A DNA stretch of 64,000 nt from contig JAKZHN010000035.1 in NCBI GenBank assembly GCA_037179335.1, positions 62,001 to 126,000 on the forward strand. The letters are read 5' to 3'. This DNA comes from Cyclaneusma minus. Lineage: Eukaryota > Ascomycota > Leotiomycetes > Marthamycetales > Marthamycetaceae. The notes beneath the pieces are model-generated. The model was not told where the DNA came from. It worked only from the letters and a program-made list of their open reading frames with translations, and did no database searches. A program made the translations under genes and the position numbers. Positions 32,443 through 45,412 of the stretch are shown piece after piece. The stretch's first letter is position 1. Each line of letters begins with the position of its first letter.

Positions 32443-34337
32443 ATGCCCGCCATGTCTGACCACGAGGAGACCTTCGAGCATCGGTTCGATGACACTCGGT
32501 ACAGCACGCCTGTGCCAGAGCTCGACGACCACCGAAACAACTCCGTTTCGATGCCCAAACCCGGCCGATCTCGTCGCGGGACTGTCGATACACTGTATGG
32601 CACTACCCCAAATCGCGCTTTTGCTGCCGACCTGGCTCAAGTTGACGCTGGGTTGCTTAATGTGAGGGACTTTGAACATGCCATCATCGATGAGGAAGGC
32701 CAGGGTTCTTCTGCTCCTCGCGAGCGCCGGCCCACCATGTGTACTGTTGGCAGCAGTGACAGCCGCTCGGAGTCACCCCCGAACTCAGTCAAGGCCTTCG
32801 CAGAAGCTCGACGTCGAGAACGCCCTGAATCGATCAGGAGCTTCCGTAGCAACCGGAGCCGCCGGAGCCGCCGCATGACCAACGACGCCACGAGCATTGC
32901 CTCTTCTGCCAAGTCTGCCGAAGATGATGTCTGCTACCCTCAGCCAAAGCCTCAGGGGAAGCCCAACAAGCTGTACATCGACTACGAATACCTCGAGGAT
33001 TGGATTGCCGAGGAAGAGGCGAATTTGATGAATGCTATGTCTCATTGTGACTCCAAAGCCTTCCCTGATCTTCGCCGCCAGGCTACTTCTACCAAGCACG
33101 TCAACTCAGACGGTGACATGGTCGAGCTTCCCTCTAGTAGCTCTTCGGTGGACGAGAAAAACAAGAAGGATGAGCAGGATGGGTTACTGGACGAAAAGGT
33201 CGAGCCTCGTGTCGATCACAACAGATACAGCTTCTTCTCCTCGGCCTGGGAGTCTACCATCAATGCGTCCAGCTTCGGAGGGCTCATCTTGCCTGGCGAA
33301 TCGGTGCGTGGTCTCTTCCGCCCTTCTGGAGATGACGATGGAGATGACTCAAACGGTGTGTGGTGGATGAACATGAACAACCCCTCGAGAGATGAGATCA
33401 ACCACATCTGCCGGGCATTTGGTGTTCACCCCCTGACAAGTGAAGATATCGGCACGCAAGAGACTCGCGAAAAGATTGAACTCTTCCCGTCGTACTACTT
33501 TGCTTGTTTCCGCTCTTTCAACATTGTGGAAGAGGAAGACGGCGAGGAACTTGAGCCTTACAACATCTATGCGATTGTCTTCCGCGAAGGAACGCTTAGC
33601 TTCAGCTTTGCACCAAACGCCCACGCCTCACACGTGAGACAGCGCATCACGCAGCTGAAAGACTACGTTTCGCTTAGCGCAGACTGGATTTGCTATGCAC
33701 TCATGTACGTTGTCCCCAAGCTGACTCCGCTTTCCCAAAAACTGACATACTCCATAGCGATGACATCGTCGACTCCTTTTTCCCTTCGATCCACCAAATC
33801 GAAAAGGAGACCGACTTCATCGAAGACCAGGTGTTTATCGCTCGCAATGATGACATGCACGCTTTCCTACGCCAAATTGGCTCCGTCCGCAAGAAGGTCA
33901 TGGGCCTGATGAAGCTCCTAGGTGGCAAAGCCGACGTCCTGCGCGGCTTCACCAAGCGCTGTACTGAAAACTACAGCGTGACGCCGCGCATGGACGTCGG
34001 CATGTACCTGGGCGACATTCAGGATCACGTCGTGACCATGATGTCCAACCTGAACCACTACGAGAAAATGCTGTCGCGCTCGCACAGCAATTACCTGGCT
34101 CAGCTGCAGATTGACAACATCCTTTCCGGCAACCGATCCAACGAGGTCCTGAGCAAGATTACGTTCCTGGCCTCGATTCTAGTCCCGCTCAACTTGGTCT
34201 GTGGTATGTTTGGCATGAACGTCTACGTGCCATTCCGCGATGTGGACAACCTGGCACCATTCTTTGGTATTCTGGGTTTCCTCATTGCCTTTTCGATCAT
34301 CGCGTTGGTGTTGGCGAGACGGCTCAAGTACATCTAG
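32443..34337 (+). CDS. ALR1: CorA-superfamily (ALR/MNR2-type) magnesium transporter
   Basis: Two exons, 32443-33704 and 33758-34337; the intron GTACGT...ATAG joins CYAL to IDDIVDSFFP, giving 613 aa. The N-terminal 230 residues are disordered and Ser/Arg-rich with RSFRSNRSRRSRR. The CorA domain follows: VWWMNMNNPSRDEINHICRA, HPLTSEDIGTQETREKIELF, FRSFNIVEEEDGEELEPYNI, a long helical coiled region, and two C-terminal membrane helices. The pore signature GMN is present in VCGMFGMNVYVP just after the first helix. Family members form pentameric Mg2+ channels of the plasma membrane (Alr1/2) or vacuole (Mnr2); which one this is cannot be told. The start is the first AUG after a roughly 750-base AUG-free leader; a second Met lies three codons later. 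Confidence 0.92.
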
Positions 34338-35125
34338 ACAGCAAGCATTGGACGAGCTTTTGGGAACACGGTTTTGCGCGAGCGAGCGGTTAGCGATTTC
34401 GTGTCTCTCGGTACCCGACTGCATACGTCGGTTTTGTCATTCTTGGGAGATGTAGGGCTTTGAGTCTTACACCACCTTGATTCCTTTATTTTCTTTTGGT
34501 TCTTTTGCGATCTGTTGCATAGTCTTTACTGGGCATTGAGGGGGGATTAGCGTAGATGGGATGGGATAGTCTGGGCTGCCTAATAAGTAGTTAAATGGAA
34601 ACAGTATCAAATGCCCTGGGTCTCAATCCAATCTTCTAAGTGACTCTCTGTGACCTGAAAAGGATACAAGCAAGACGTACATGTATGCAAATCGGATGAC
34701 CATCCCCACCTCCCCTTGTGATTGTCGTTGTCTCATGGAGAATGATTCTTCTGGGCCTTGGTGATAACTAGGAAAATGCTCTCAATCATTACCCAGAAAG
34801 TGATACTAGTAATTCGAAAAATTCCATTCTAGTAATTAAAAGCCAATATACTCTTTTACATCTTGGCCTCACACGCAAGAATCATCACCGGGCACATTGT
34901 ACTCGGTTCAATTGTGCTGTGGTCTGGTGAAGCTCGTCTCGCTCGTGCCGTGCAGCAGCCAGCCTTGCGCGCATCATCGCCTTCTCGAGATTTTTGTCGA
35001 GCAACAAGCTCAAGTCCACTCCAAGTCCGTCCGCAAAACACCCCAAAACCACAATATACCTGCTACAACGTCAAAGGCCAATCCCTACCACATCGAAGAG
35101 ATTGAGAATTGAGCCAATCTCCACC
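34338..35125. other. Intergenic, transporter 3' flank and TIM8 promoter
   Basis: A short AT-rich part near 34.78-34.86 kb and small ORFs at 34863-35112 in conflicting frames. No supported gene. Confidence 0.4.
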
Positions 35126-35620
35126 ATGGACACCCAGATCGACCTCTCGAAGCTCAGTGACAAAGAGAAATCCGAGCTGCAGCAGTTCGTCAACAACGAA
35201 ACCCAGAAGGCGCGAATTCAGCAGTGTGAGTTTACTTCAATCTTACAAGCTCCTAAATCGCCAGAATGTACACAGTACCTATCTTGTGCCATTCTAGGCT
35301 TTCTATTCCCATCTTCACTTCCACACTTCCTTCATCCTTCCCTGTACCTTTCCTCTGCCAATAAACCTCACAACCTCTTTTCCTTTTTGCTCAATCACAC
35401 AAACAAAGCAACAAAAGCTGACTGAGATAACTACCTTTTGCACGAATTAGCGATCCACAACCTAACAGACGTGTGCTGGAAGAAGTGCGTGACGGGCAGC
35501 ATTCGCAGCGGGAAGCTGGAGAAGGGCGAGGAGACGTGTGCGCAGAACTGTGTGGATCGCTTCTTGGATGGCAATATTGCCGTGCTGAAGCATTTGGAGA
35601 ATATGCGCGCGAGGCAGTAG
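35126..35620 (+). CDS. TIM8: TIM8, small Tim chaperone of the mitochondrial intermembrane space
   Basis: Two exons, 35126-35225 and 35451-35620, split by a 225-base intron (GTGAGT...TTAG); 89 aa. The twin CX3C motifs are complete: Cys42-WKK-Cys46 and Cys63-AQN-Cys67, with ARIQQSIHNLTDVCWKKC preceding the first as in Tim8 proteins. No presequence, as expected for a protein imported by the Mia40 oxidative route. It pairs with Tim13 to escort hydrophobic precursors such as Tim23 across the intermembrane space. The intron is long for this window. Convergent with uL23. Confidence 0.95.
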
Positions 35621-36033
35621 AGGGGGAGATGGGGGATGTGAGAGAGAGACTGGGAGGAGGGGGTTGGGAATCGGGAGAGGACGGTGGATATGGGGAGTGA
35701 ATATTGGGAGTGATGAATCGAGAGCTGGAAAGGGCCTACTGCTCTATTCACACAACTTCATATGGAAGGAGGTCGAGGGTGTAACATGCATGTTTTTTTA
35801 TGGCGCATTAGGGGGCATTCTAACATCACTCAGAAAGGCGGACATGTGTCGACGAAAAAAACGCACAAGTTACAAGCAAAACATGTCATTGTCATCATAA
35901 AAAGTCTGGTATCTTGTTGAAGTTCTCGATTGTGCGCCTGGTAAATGCAGCTGGTGGCCGTTTTTCCGGCCTAACCATTCCGTACCCATCCCAGTCACGC
36001 AATATTCCTAGTCCTTCCAAACCTCATCACTCC
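35621..36033. other. Convergent intergenic, TIM8 / uL23
   Basis: About 410 bases, with no gene or repeat recognised. Confidence 0.4.
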
Positions 36034-36808
36034 TTAAACAATGGCGAGTTTGGTAGCGGCGATATCGAGAGCATCAACATCAGGGGTCAGGCGGGCAAAG
36101 GCCTTCTTGGATCCATCGGGGCTGTATTGCTGGTTAGTCCGAGTTCCAGGCTGCTTAATTTGCCAGGGAGAAACATACCGGACAAGGGTGTTGACCTTGA
36201 TGGTGTCAATGTCGTACAGCTTCTTCAAAGCCTCCTTGATTTGTCTCTTGTTGGCCTTGACGTCAACGATAAAGACGAGGGTGTTGTTCTCCTCAATCTT
36301 CTTCATCGCGCTCTCGGTGTTGAGAGGGTGGATGATGACCTGGTGCTCATCGAGGCGGGGCTCGTGGTTGATGGCCTTGCGAGGGTACTTGGGCGACCGC
36401 GAGAGCTGGAGGGTCTTGGGGCGGTGGAAGGTGGTCGAGAGGCGGACCTTGCGGACCTTGTGCGAGTGGGCCTGAAGCAGTCACATTAGCAGGATGTTCT
36501 GGCTGGACGTCCTCGCTGGATAGAGCAGAACTACTTACACCGCGGAGGGTAGCCTTTGCGGCCTCGCTGGCCTTCTTGTTGCCCTTCTTGGCGGCGGCGC
36601 CTGCTCAAAAGATTACGCATCAGCAATCGCTCTTAGATCAAGAACTCGCAATAGCTGCTTCTGCTGTGCGCCGTGTGCATCACGGGCCCGACTTTAACAT
36701 GGAGAGGCCGTCGAGCGCCATTGCGGATCGCGACCGCAGGTGGATGGCGCGCTCATGAGAGAGTAGGTGTCACAATATACCTTTCTTCTGGTCCTTGGCG
36801 GCAGGCAT
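36034..36808 (-). CDS. RPL25: 60S ribosomal protein uL23 (L23A/L25)
   Basis: Four exons: 36808-36781, 36600-36539, 36471-36179 and 36121-36034; 156 aa. The Lys/Ala-rich N-terminal extension ([20 protein letters not shown]) carries nuclear import signals in the yeast protein. The core [50 protein letters not shown] and [20 protein letters not shown] is highly conserved. It sits beside the peptide exit tunnel and contacts SRP. The last intron (36178-36122, 57 bases) is in frame and stop-free, so an unspliced message would insert 19 residues into the most conserved part; splicing is clearly required. The first intron is 180 bases, immediately after codon 9, typical of ribosomal protein genes. 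Confidence 0.96.
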
Positions 36809-37205
36809 TTTGGCGTCGGCACGGGTCGATGGTTGTCGAAGTGGTGATGGAGTCGCAGAGGGAAAAGGTTCAAGGTCAGTTTTTGTGAATTCAGATTGTG
36901 GGCACGGAATTTCGCCAGTGTGGGTCTAGCCTCTTTCGCGATAGTGCAAACTTCAGGTGTTGTACCTTAGTGCCTTGATGCCTCACCGGGGTCTGTCGGC
37001 GCCGCTCGTCCGCTTTCGAAAATCAAGCTGTTCTCCTGCTTCAACACCGAAAACGTTCGCCATGGGAAATTCTTGTCGCCGTTCCAGCTGAATCGCATTC
37101 GCCCGAGTGCTCGCCTTAATGGCGCTAGCATCCAAGAGATCGAGACACACCTCAATTCTTCGCCTCGATACGCCTCCGTCATAAATCGCATCTTGCGGCG
37201 CAATC
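36809..37205. other. Divergent promoter, uL23 / BMT2
   Basis: About 400 bases. An ORF from 37073 overlaps the BMT2 start in another frame and is unsupported. Confidence 0.4.
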
Positions 37206-38078
37206 ATGCCCTCGAAAAAGCCTCCGTCCAAGACGAAATCGCTCTCTCATGGCCGCCCACCATTCGCCCGGAATAGCGCATCACTTTCAAGCGCGGCCAC
37301 TCGATCTATCATCCGGAAACACCACACATTAGAGAAGCAGCGCGCAAAAGCATTGAAGGATGGCGATACAGCGGCAGTCGAGAAACTCACTCGCCAGATA
37401 GAAGCCCAGGGTGGCATCGAAAGCTACCAACGAGCAAGTCTACTGGGACAGAAAATCGACAGAGGCGGCGACAGCTCGACAGTGCTGATGCAATGGCTGA
37501 AGGAGTTGAAAGCGACACCAAACCCCGACCAGCCTCTGCGAATGCTGGAAGTCGGCTCGCTGAGTACGGCGAACGCCTGTTCTCGAGCTAAAGTCTTTGA
37601 GATGGAACGGATAGATCTCAACAGCCAGGCAGAAGGCATCAGGCAGCAGGATTTCATGGAGCGCCCCTTGCCCCTGGATGACACGGAGAGGTTCGACATC
37701 ATCAGCCTGTCTCTTGTACTTAACTACGTGCCGGACGCCAAGGTCAGGGGAGAAATGCTGCAGCGGACTCTCAAGTTTCTGAAGAGAGTGCCACTGGAGG
37801 GGGGACAGCGAGAGGGAAAAGCGGTTTATCCAGCGCTTTTCTTGGTCTTACCTGCGCCTTGCGTTATCAACTCTCGGTACATGGACGAGCCGAGGCTGGA
37901 TGCGATTATGGAGAGCCTGGGTTATACGAAGGTTGTGCGGAAGCTGTCGACCAAGCTTCTTTACCAGCTGTGGAGAGTCGACGACCCCGCCTGTGAAAGC
38001 AAGAAGAAGGCTATCTTCAAAAAAGTCGAGGTGCGGGTGGGAAGGACGAGGAACAATTTCGCGGTCGTTCTGGGCTGA
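37206..38078 (+). CDS. BMT2: 25S rRNA adenine-N1-methyltransferase BMT2
   Basis: Single exon, 290 aa. A basic, Ser-rich N-terminus (MPSKKPPSKTKSLSHGRPPF) suits a nucleolar protein. The family block GGIESYQRASLLGQ lies at residues 69-82, the SAM-binding motif I equivalent LRMLEVGSLS at 111-120, then ERIDLNSQ and FDIISLSLVLNYVPD, and the C-terminal NSRYMDEPRLDAIMESLGY. Bmt2 makes the m1A in helix 65 of 25S rRNA (position 2142 in yeast). It is divergent from the uL23 gene, so two ribosome-biogenesis genes share a promoter region. Confidence 0.9.
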   Translation: MPSKKPPSKTKSLSHGRPPFARNSASLSSAATRSIIRKHHTLEKQRAKALKDGDTAAVEKLTRQIEAQGGIESYQRASLLGQKIDRGGDSSTVLMQWLKELKATPNPDQPLRMLEVGSLSTANACSRAKVFEMERIDLNSQAEGIRQQDFMERPLPLDDTERFDIISLSLVLNYVPDAKVRGEMLQRTLKFLKRVPLEGGQREGKAVYPALFLVLPAPCVINSRYMDEPRLDAIMESLGYTKVVRKLSTKLLYQLWRVDDPACESKKKAIFKKVEVRVGRTRNNFAVVLG

Positions 38079-39186
38079 GGGAATATGCGTAAGTTCAATC
38101 AAGTGCTGAAAGAACAAATGCGCCCAGAGAGCCTGATAGCGAATGAGGGGATGTGGATGGCCAGTTGACAGATTATGCCAATATTCATGGCTACCTCGTA
38201 GTGTTCCGATTGGTAGTCCGAGATTGTCTACTTCACGAACCTAGTATATACATTATACCACCTGCATATACAGGCGCTTTGTCTGATAGTCCCCATGCAT
38301 GAAGATACTCGCAAGTTCCAAGCTGTCACAGTCCCGTATGTTTGAGTTTGCCCAACTGACATTTGACTTCAATTTCGACGCTCCGGCGGGCGGTGGTGTC
38401 ATAATAGAGCCTACGGCAGAAAGTGCCCCACACTGTCCGTTCACCATTTTGGGCTATCTGCTTTCGGACGCAAGCGTCACTCCCAACTCCCCTCAACCGC
38501 CAGCAGAACAGCATGCTGGCTTGATCCGGAGCCATGATGGATTCCCAGGCAGCCCTGAATACACCGATGCCCTCTGAAACATTCCAATTGAGACCGGCAT
38601 TGTGCTACTGCCTGCCATGATACCGGCTACCAGCTTCCTGTCTGCGGTAGCCCTCCTCCTCCAGAGTCCGGCTTGTGAACCACCTGGCAACCCTTTGTGC
38701 CGGCCATAACGACTGCACATCCCGATCGTCCTCTCTGCACCTCCTGCTCTCCATTGTGCCTCAGACTCTAAGCTGGCCCGAACAAACCTTCCACAGCAAC
38801 CTTCCTTCCCGTCTCCACCTCTCTCGGTCCCATCGCAAGTCCCGTTCGCCCAGCTTCCTTGAGTCTCCAAGCTTAGCATTGCCCTTCATACCTTTTCAGT
38901 ATACGGCCTTAATCACCTTGCAACCACATCTTCACGCTGTGCGTGCTGTGATCAAGGCATTGCCCTGATTGCTTTGGTGAGCAAAACGGCCACGCATCAC
39001 CCCCCGACGTGGCTAAGATCTTCCAGAACAATCTGCCAGCCGTCCTTCCTGAACGCGTAGACGCTCTGCCAACATCTCCAGACAATCGTGATGCCCATCT
39101 GGCTCTGCAGATAACAAAAGGCAATAAGAAGGGCAGTCGTACCAGAAAGAACGACAAAGGCATGAAACTGGAAGTGGTACACGACA
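38079..39186. other. Intergenic, 1.1 kb
   Basis: Small ORFs on both strands (38299-38577, 38493-38879, 38675-38968) have conflicting frames and no family match. Probably the 3' flank of BMT2 and the promoter/leader of the LRR gene. Confidence 0.4.
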
Positions 39187-42100
39187 ATGGCGCCCTCACA
39201 AGATGGACACAGCCGAAGGAAAAGTTTGCACTTATTCTCGAAAGCTTCCTCCTCCAGTCTGAGGACCGATGACGGAAACGAGAAGCATGCGGAAAAGAAG
39301 GAGAATAAACTGAAGAAGCGGCCCCGGAGGGGCTCCATATTCAACAATCTCCCAGCTGCCTCTGAGTCGTTTAAAGATGGCTCAAGTTCAGGGGATGTGG
39401 TCGAGGGCGGAGAGACAAACTACCCGGTGGCGCGGCCTCGTGTTCTGCAAAAGAGTCGGCCAACTTCGATCTTCGGTTCCCTAGGCCGGAAGTCGTCAGT
39501 CCAAAGCCTCGATGAAGACGAGGTAGCAATACCTTCGATTGTAACTACGGCGCCATCGTCTCCTCCGGCGGAGTACGACTTGGAAAGTGGTAGTGTTAGA
39601 CCGTCAAACACGATACTGCACCACGGCGAAGTCCAAACGAACCATGGCCTGTTCAGGAAAAAGAAGGAGTACATGGTCTTGACCGAATCTCATCTGGTTC
39701 GCTTCAAAACCAGATCACGGGCGTCGGAACGCTTTCCCTCGATTGCTCGGACACCACAGAAAGGCGGGACCATGCGCCATCCATCTAGCGCCTCTGTCAG
39801 CTCTCTTCAGGAAGTGCAGTCGATCAGCTCGCATACAAGTCTCGAGGGAGATCATGCGATACCTTTGTATCAAGTCGTGACCGTGTACAAAGTCGATGAT
39901 GGCCGCCCCATTTTCACCACGGAGGTGGTGTGGGTGGACGAAGAATTAAACGGGCCGGGTTCGATGCAAATGATGGTTCACGATCCCAAGGATGCCGACC
40001 TCTGGCACAGCACAATCAGGTAATGTTGGTTCGGTATTGGTAGGTGCCAGGCTTACTGACATGGTAGGTTTTATAGAGCCGCGGCACAAAGAGCTCGAAT
40101 CACTTCCACCAGAGAGCCATTTCCTGCCAAAGTCGTTCAGTACTTGGTCAGCATTCTTGAGAACATGCAGGACTATGATATCGAGCGGTTTCGGATTTTT
40201 AGAGTCGTTCGTCGATCATGCTCAAAATCCTCAAGCCGCTCGTCTCTAGACGATGTGTCCAAATTACCTTCTACTGTGTATTATTTGATCTTTGGCATGA
40301 CCAGATTGCACTTGGTTTCAATTCCTGAATTTACTGATCCATCCGTGAAGCACATGGTTTCAAAGGCATCCAGAAATTCGTTTGGTTTCGTCACTGTTGT
40401 AGCAATGAATGTGGATCATTCAGACGACGTATTTGACCTCTGCTTCCGGTGAGTCAGCTCCTAGATATCTGTCCTGCTTCTTATGCATTCGTCTGCTCGA
40501 CTTTCGCCGCGTTGCTTGACCTATTCAAGTTGTCCTGCCTACCTCGTTTTAGCTTGAGATAGATGCGACGCTTTGAAAATATTTCATTTCTTCTGCTTTT
40601 GAACGGGTTTCTTTGGTCTTGATATTGTCTCAACTGACTGATCTCGATAGGAATCCTCTTCAAAGTCCAGTGTTTCTAGAGCTATCCTCTTCTTCAGCAA
40701 CCGAAATAGTCACACTGATTCACCAAAGTATACTCTTCTTGAAGCCGAATGTCAGTATATCCCACCTTTACCTGTATATGCTCCAAAACTAACCCAAACC
40801 AAAGTGGCTGGATTACACCTTCAAATTTGGCGGCGAAAAGTTTCTGCTTGACAGCACAGGAGCTCCTTCGCCCTTTGAAGAAGACAACCATTGCTTCGAC
40901 AGAACATTGGTGGCTTATTGCATGGCTTACAATTGCAACCCCACGAACATCGTATATACCGTTGATTGCGAAGTCGAAGATGCACCAGAATTCCGCCTAC
41001 TGCAACCCACTACAAGGAGTTACAATTTGACTGAGCTGCTGGCGGTGATGCGGGCTTTACGCTACAACGAGTCTTTTGGCTCAATTTCGTTCAGTGGGGT
41101 CAATTTACAGGCCATGCATGGAACTGTTGACCAGCAAGGTGGTGACCATGTGGCAGTCTCGACGAGATCTGGGCTCGATATCAGGACACGCAACAGCATA
41201 AATCCTGTTGGCAAGTCTTTGCTACTACAAGAGGTACAAGCGCTAGCTTTGAAGTCATACAGATTACGATCCATGAATTTCTCGGATACCCTACCCCGGA
41301 GGAGACCAAAGGACAATTTTGAAGATGAGACTGAGATGGACCCTGGTTGCGAGATTACAAGCGCTCTACTTCCACTTTTGCGTGGCAAGGGTCTTACTAG
41401 AGTTGACTGCCTCATCCTCAACGGTATAGAGCTCGGGGAGACTGACTTTGAGGAGTTGACTCTGGCGTTTGAAAGCAAGAATACGAAGATCCGACGCTTA
41501 GAAGTTGCTCGATGTGCGCTGGGAAATCGAGGTTTGCAGTTGGTGCTGAGCAAGCTGGAACACCAGAACACGACGGTAGAAGTTCTCAACATTGCCGACA
41601 ATCCTGGAAGGCTCGGACCAGGACGTTTCTTAGCTACCATGAGCCACTTCTCCCGCATTCGTCGTCTTGATATCTCGCGGGTTACGGTCTCCTCGGGTAG
41701 TGGACCACTTATTGCTCCAGAAGTCATGCTCTCGTGGAATCTAGAGGAGCTGATACTCACGGGTGTGCCGGTAAGACAAGACCACTGCTTCTTCTTTCTG
41801 GGACATGAGCACTACTGACATTAAACCAGATTAACGATCAGACACTTGCCGCTCTGTCAGCCTATCTGGCTAGTCCAATGTCACAGAAGCTATATCGCCT
41901 ACAGATGGACCAATGCAACCTCACAGGAGCACATGTAGCACTTCTCATGAGAGCGATGAGTACTGAGGGTCAAAGCCCTCGTACACTACAATTCCATATC
42001 AGTGCCAATCGTCTTGAAAAGGGCAATGACGAGATAGTGAAGGCAATCCAGCAGTCTCTGGGTCCTTCTCATTTGGCAATGAGACTGGTGGATTATCTCA

Positions 42101-43240
42101 CCGAGGTACGTCATGCTTGTCGCGAATTTCTCTAGTGATGACTGACCCCTATCATAGTCAAGATTCCGCGAACTACTGAAAGCCTTGCGACACAACACGT
42201 CCATAATTTCGCTAGACATTTCGAAAGCATCGTTGCCATACGATGCTGGTGACGACACCTGCGAAGCGTTGCGACTACTCTTCGCGGAAAACACTACGCT
42301 GCAAGAACTAGACATATCAGGAGAGCAGGCCCACTTAGAAATCGCACGCTTTGGAATTGGCCTGAGCCAGGCTCTCACTGGCTTGAAGAACAATAGAGCA
42401 TTAAAGATACTTCGCATCGAGCACCAAAATCTGGGACTTGAAGGCGCAAACGCACTGTCCTCGGTGCTAGAACACAACTCGACCCTCACATCCATCTACT
42501 GCGATCGCAACGACATTTCCCTCCAAGGATTCACAACTCTGGTAAATGCCATGGAGCGAAATTTTACCGTCCTCGACCTCCCTATCATGCTGGAAGACCA
42601 GGCCGAAGCTATCCGACGAATGTCCGCCTCAGTCCCCGCCCCACCATCCGCTGCATCCTCCACGGGCGCCACGGTCAAAGGCTCAGTCAGGAAGCGTCTG
42701 ACCAGCATCGGAACTCAGAAACACAAAGAGAAAGAAACCGCCGGACCCACACTACAGGACATGCAACAAGCGATTCAGATCCTGACTCAGCGTTGGCAGA
42801 AGCAGGCTGAACGGCTGACGGGATATCTAATCCGCAACCAGAATATTGCCATGGGTATTGATACGAAAGAGAACCATATGGGGTTGACGAAGAGCGGCGC
42901 GGGCGGCGAAGACGGGGAAGAAGCGAGGCCGACGACGGCGAGTAATACCGTGGAGGCGATTCTGGACCATGTGAGGCACAATACGACGCCGAAGGTGGAG
43001 CTGGGTGATCCGTTGGTGGATGAGATGGATGTGAGTAAGCTGGATATCAGCGATGAGATTGCGATGGCTTTCGATAGTCAGAGTACGCTGGACCTGGAAT
43101 TTGGGGTGGGTCCTTCAAATGGGGATGCGAAGGAAAGGGAAAGGGAGAGGGAGAGGGAGAGGGAGAACGCGAGTTCGAGGACGCCACGAGCGAGCCGGTT
43201 TTTCGATCAGCAAGCCCCTGATGATGAAGGAGATCATTGA
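39187..43240 (+). CDS. Large PH-like and leucine-rich-repeat protein
   Basis: Six exons: 39187-40019, 40077-40448, 40651-40750, 40805-41770, 41830-42105 and 42158-43240; frames agree, giving 1209 aa. The N-terminal 100 residues are basic and disordered (KKENKLKKRPRRGSIFNN). Residues about 140-280 look like a split PH domain (HHGEVQTNHGLFRKKKEYMV, ESHLVRFKTRS, TTEVVWVDEELNGPGSMQMM). After a mixed region comes an extended ribonuclease-inhibitor-type LRR array, roughly residues 560-960, with repeats such as VDCLILNGIELGETDFEEL, IRRLEVARCALGNRGLQLVL, VEVLNIADNPGRLGPG, ALKILRIEHQNLGLEGANAL and LTSIYCDRNDISLQGFTTLV. The tail has a KR-rich helix and an (ER)n run. No membrane helix. PH plus LRR recalls CARMIL-like cytoskeletal regulators, but I cannot name an orthologue. 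The gene ends about 110 bases before the AT-rich island. Confidence 0.82.
43135..43167 (+). repeat. GGGAGA-type microsatellite coding for (Glu-Arg)n
   Basis: A purine run of GAAAGG/GAGAGG units near the 3' end of the LRR gene encodes about five Glu-Arg pairs. Length variation here would keep frame only in multiples of three. Confidence 0.8.
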
Positions 43241-45412
43241 TAACATTGCCGAATCAAACACGGCGATGAATGGCCTAAGATACGGGTCTTATACCGGGAG
43301 AAAGAAGCCGGTGATTGGATGAATGCTGTATGATTGGATCGTTGGGAATATATTTAAAGAATATAAATAGTTTTTAAATTAAATTTAATAATTTGGAAAA
43401 TATCCTAATTTAAAAAAATTAGACAATGGCCTATTTTTAAAGATTTTGGCTATTTTTAATATTATTTAAAAATTGAAATAAATAGGAATAAAATAAATAT
43501 TATTTAGTATTATTTAAATAAGTCTAAATTTTATTAGCTACATAAAAGATTTGGCCATTTAATTATTAAGAAATTTGCTAAGCTTTTATAAAAAACTGGA
43601 TATTAATTTAATTTTGAAACTTTTAAGAAATTGATTAAATATTGCAATTAATACTAGTTAAATAGCAAATTTCCAGGACGATTTAAAATTAAAATTAAAT
43701 TTAAATTTAAATTTAATTATTTAATTACTATAAATATAATTTGAATTAAAAAATGGAAAATTTTTTATATTATTAATAATAGCATTTTTTATAACGCTGC
43801 CGAATTTTTTAAATTTTTTAAATTAAAAAATATCTGGAAAGCAATTATACTAATATAAATTAATAAATATTAAAATCTATTAAATATTATTTGCTATAAT
43901 ATTGAAAATAAAACCGCTTTTAAAAAATTTAAATAAAATACTGGATTATTAGGAATTTAATGCGATAGTTTTTTAATTAAAGCCTATTATAATATTGGTA
44001 AAATAAAAACAATTTATTTAATTTTGGAAAAAGCTTATATTATTATAAAGGTTCAATTTTTTTTAAAAATTTTTTTAAGCAGCTATTAAAGCTTTAAATA
44101 ATATTGCCGATTTTAATAAATTAATGCTTATTTTTTTAATATATAAAGCTTATTTAAAAATTATTTAAAATTTCCTATTATTTTCTTTTATAATTAGAAA
44201 AATTTAAGCTATTTATAAAGCTATTAAAAAAATCCAAAACATTTATATTAAAAAATCAATTTAAAAGGCTTTATATATTATAAATAGCCTTAATATATTA
44301 ATTATATTGGATTTATTTTTGGATTCCAAAATCCTAATATATATAAAAAAGCAATGGCTGAATTAGCCTATTTAAGCTTTTCCAAAAAAAATGCCTATAA
44401 TTGTATTTTGAAAATATTTAAAAATATTTAAAATTTTAAATCGATATTAATTAAGCTTTATTTAATTATTAAAAACAATATTATTAAGGATTTTCCAATA
44501 TTTAATATTGATTTTAAAGCCAATTTAAAATTGGCTATAGCTTTAAAAAAATCAATAAGGATTTTAAATTTTTGAAATCAATTAAAATAGCTTTTTTAAA
44601 AGCAATTAAGCCAATTAATAATAAAGCAATTAAGCTAATTAATAATAAAATTACCCCGGAAATTAAAAATTAGCCTATTTAAAAAAAAATAGAAAAAGAA
44701 AAATAAAGCTAAAAAAGCTTTTAATGATCCTGATATTTTAGAAATTAAGCAACCCGCTAAGCGATTTTATAAACGTTTAAAAGAATATTTCCGGAAATTA
44801 ATTCCTATTAAAAATTCCTTTTGATTATTTAAAAAGCGTGGAAAATTTAAGAAATAATGCTTATTTAATACAAGGATTAATTAAATAATTATAAATGCTT
44901 TTATATATATTATAAAAAACGGAAAAAAAGTTTTAAAGCATTTATATTTTTAAAAGAAATTAATATAAATTTAGCTATCTTCTTTTTAAAAAAGAAATAG
45001 CAAAATTATTATTTTAAATTAGCTATTTAAAAATTTTAATAAAATTAAAATTTTTGGATTTTTGGATATTAGAATATTTGAATTTATTTAAGCCAATTTT
45101 AATATTTTAAAAAATATAATTTTTAAATTTAAGATAATTAGAAAAATTAAAGGTAAAATAATTATTTTTTATAAAAAATAAAATTGGTTATTTAAAGCTA
45201 TAATAATACTGGTAAAAATAAATTTTTATTTAATTTTTTATAATTTAAAAATTCAATTAATAGCTAATATTTTATTTTAGCCTATTTTTATTTATTATTA
45301 AAAATTTATATAATAATAAAATTTATAAATTATACCTTTAGGATATTATTTAGATTTATATCCAATTTTTAAATTTTTTAAATAAAAAAATTATTATTAA
45401 TTGCCTAAAAAA

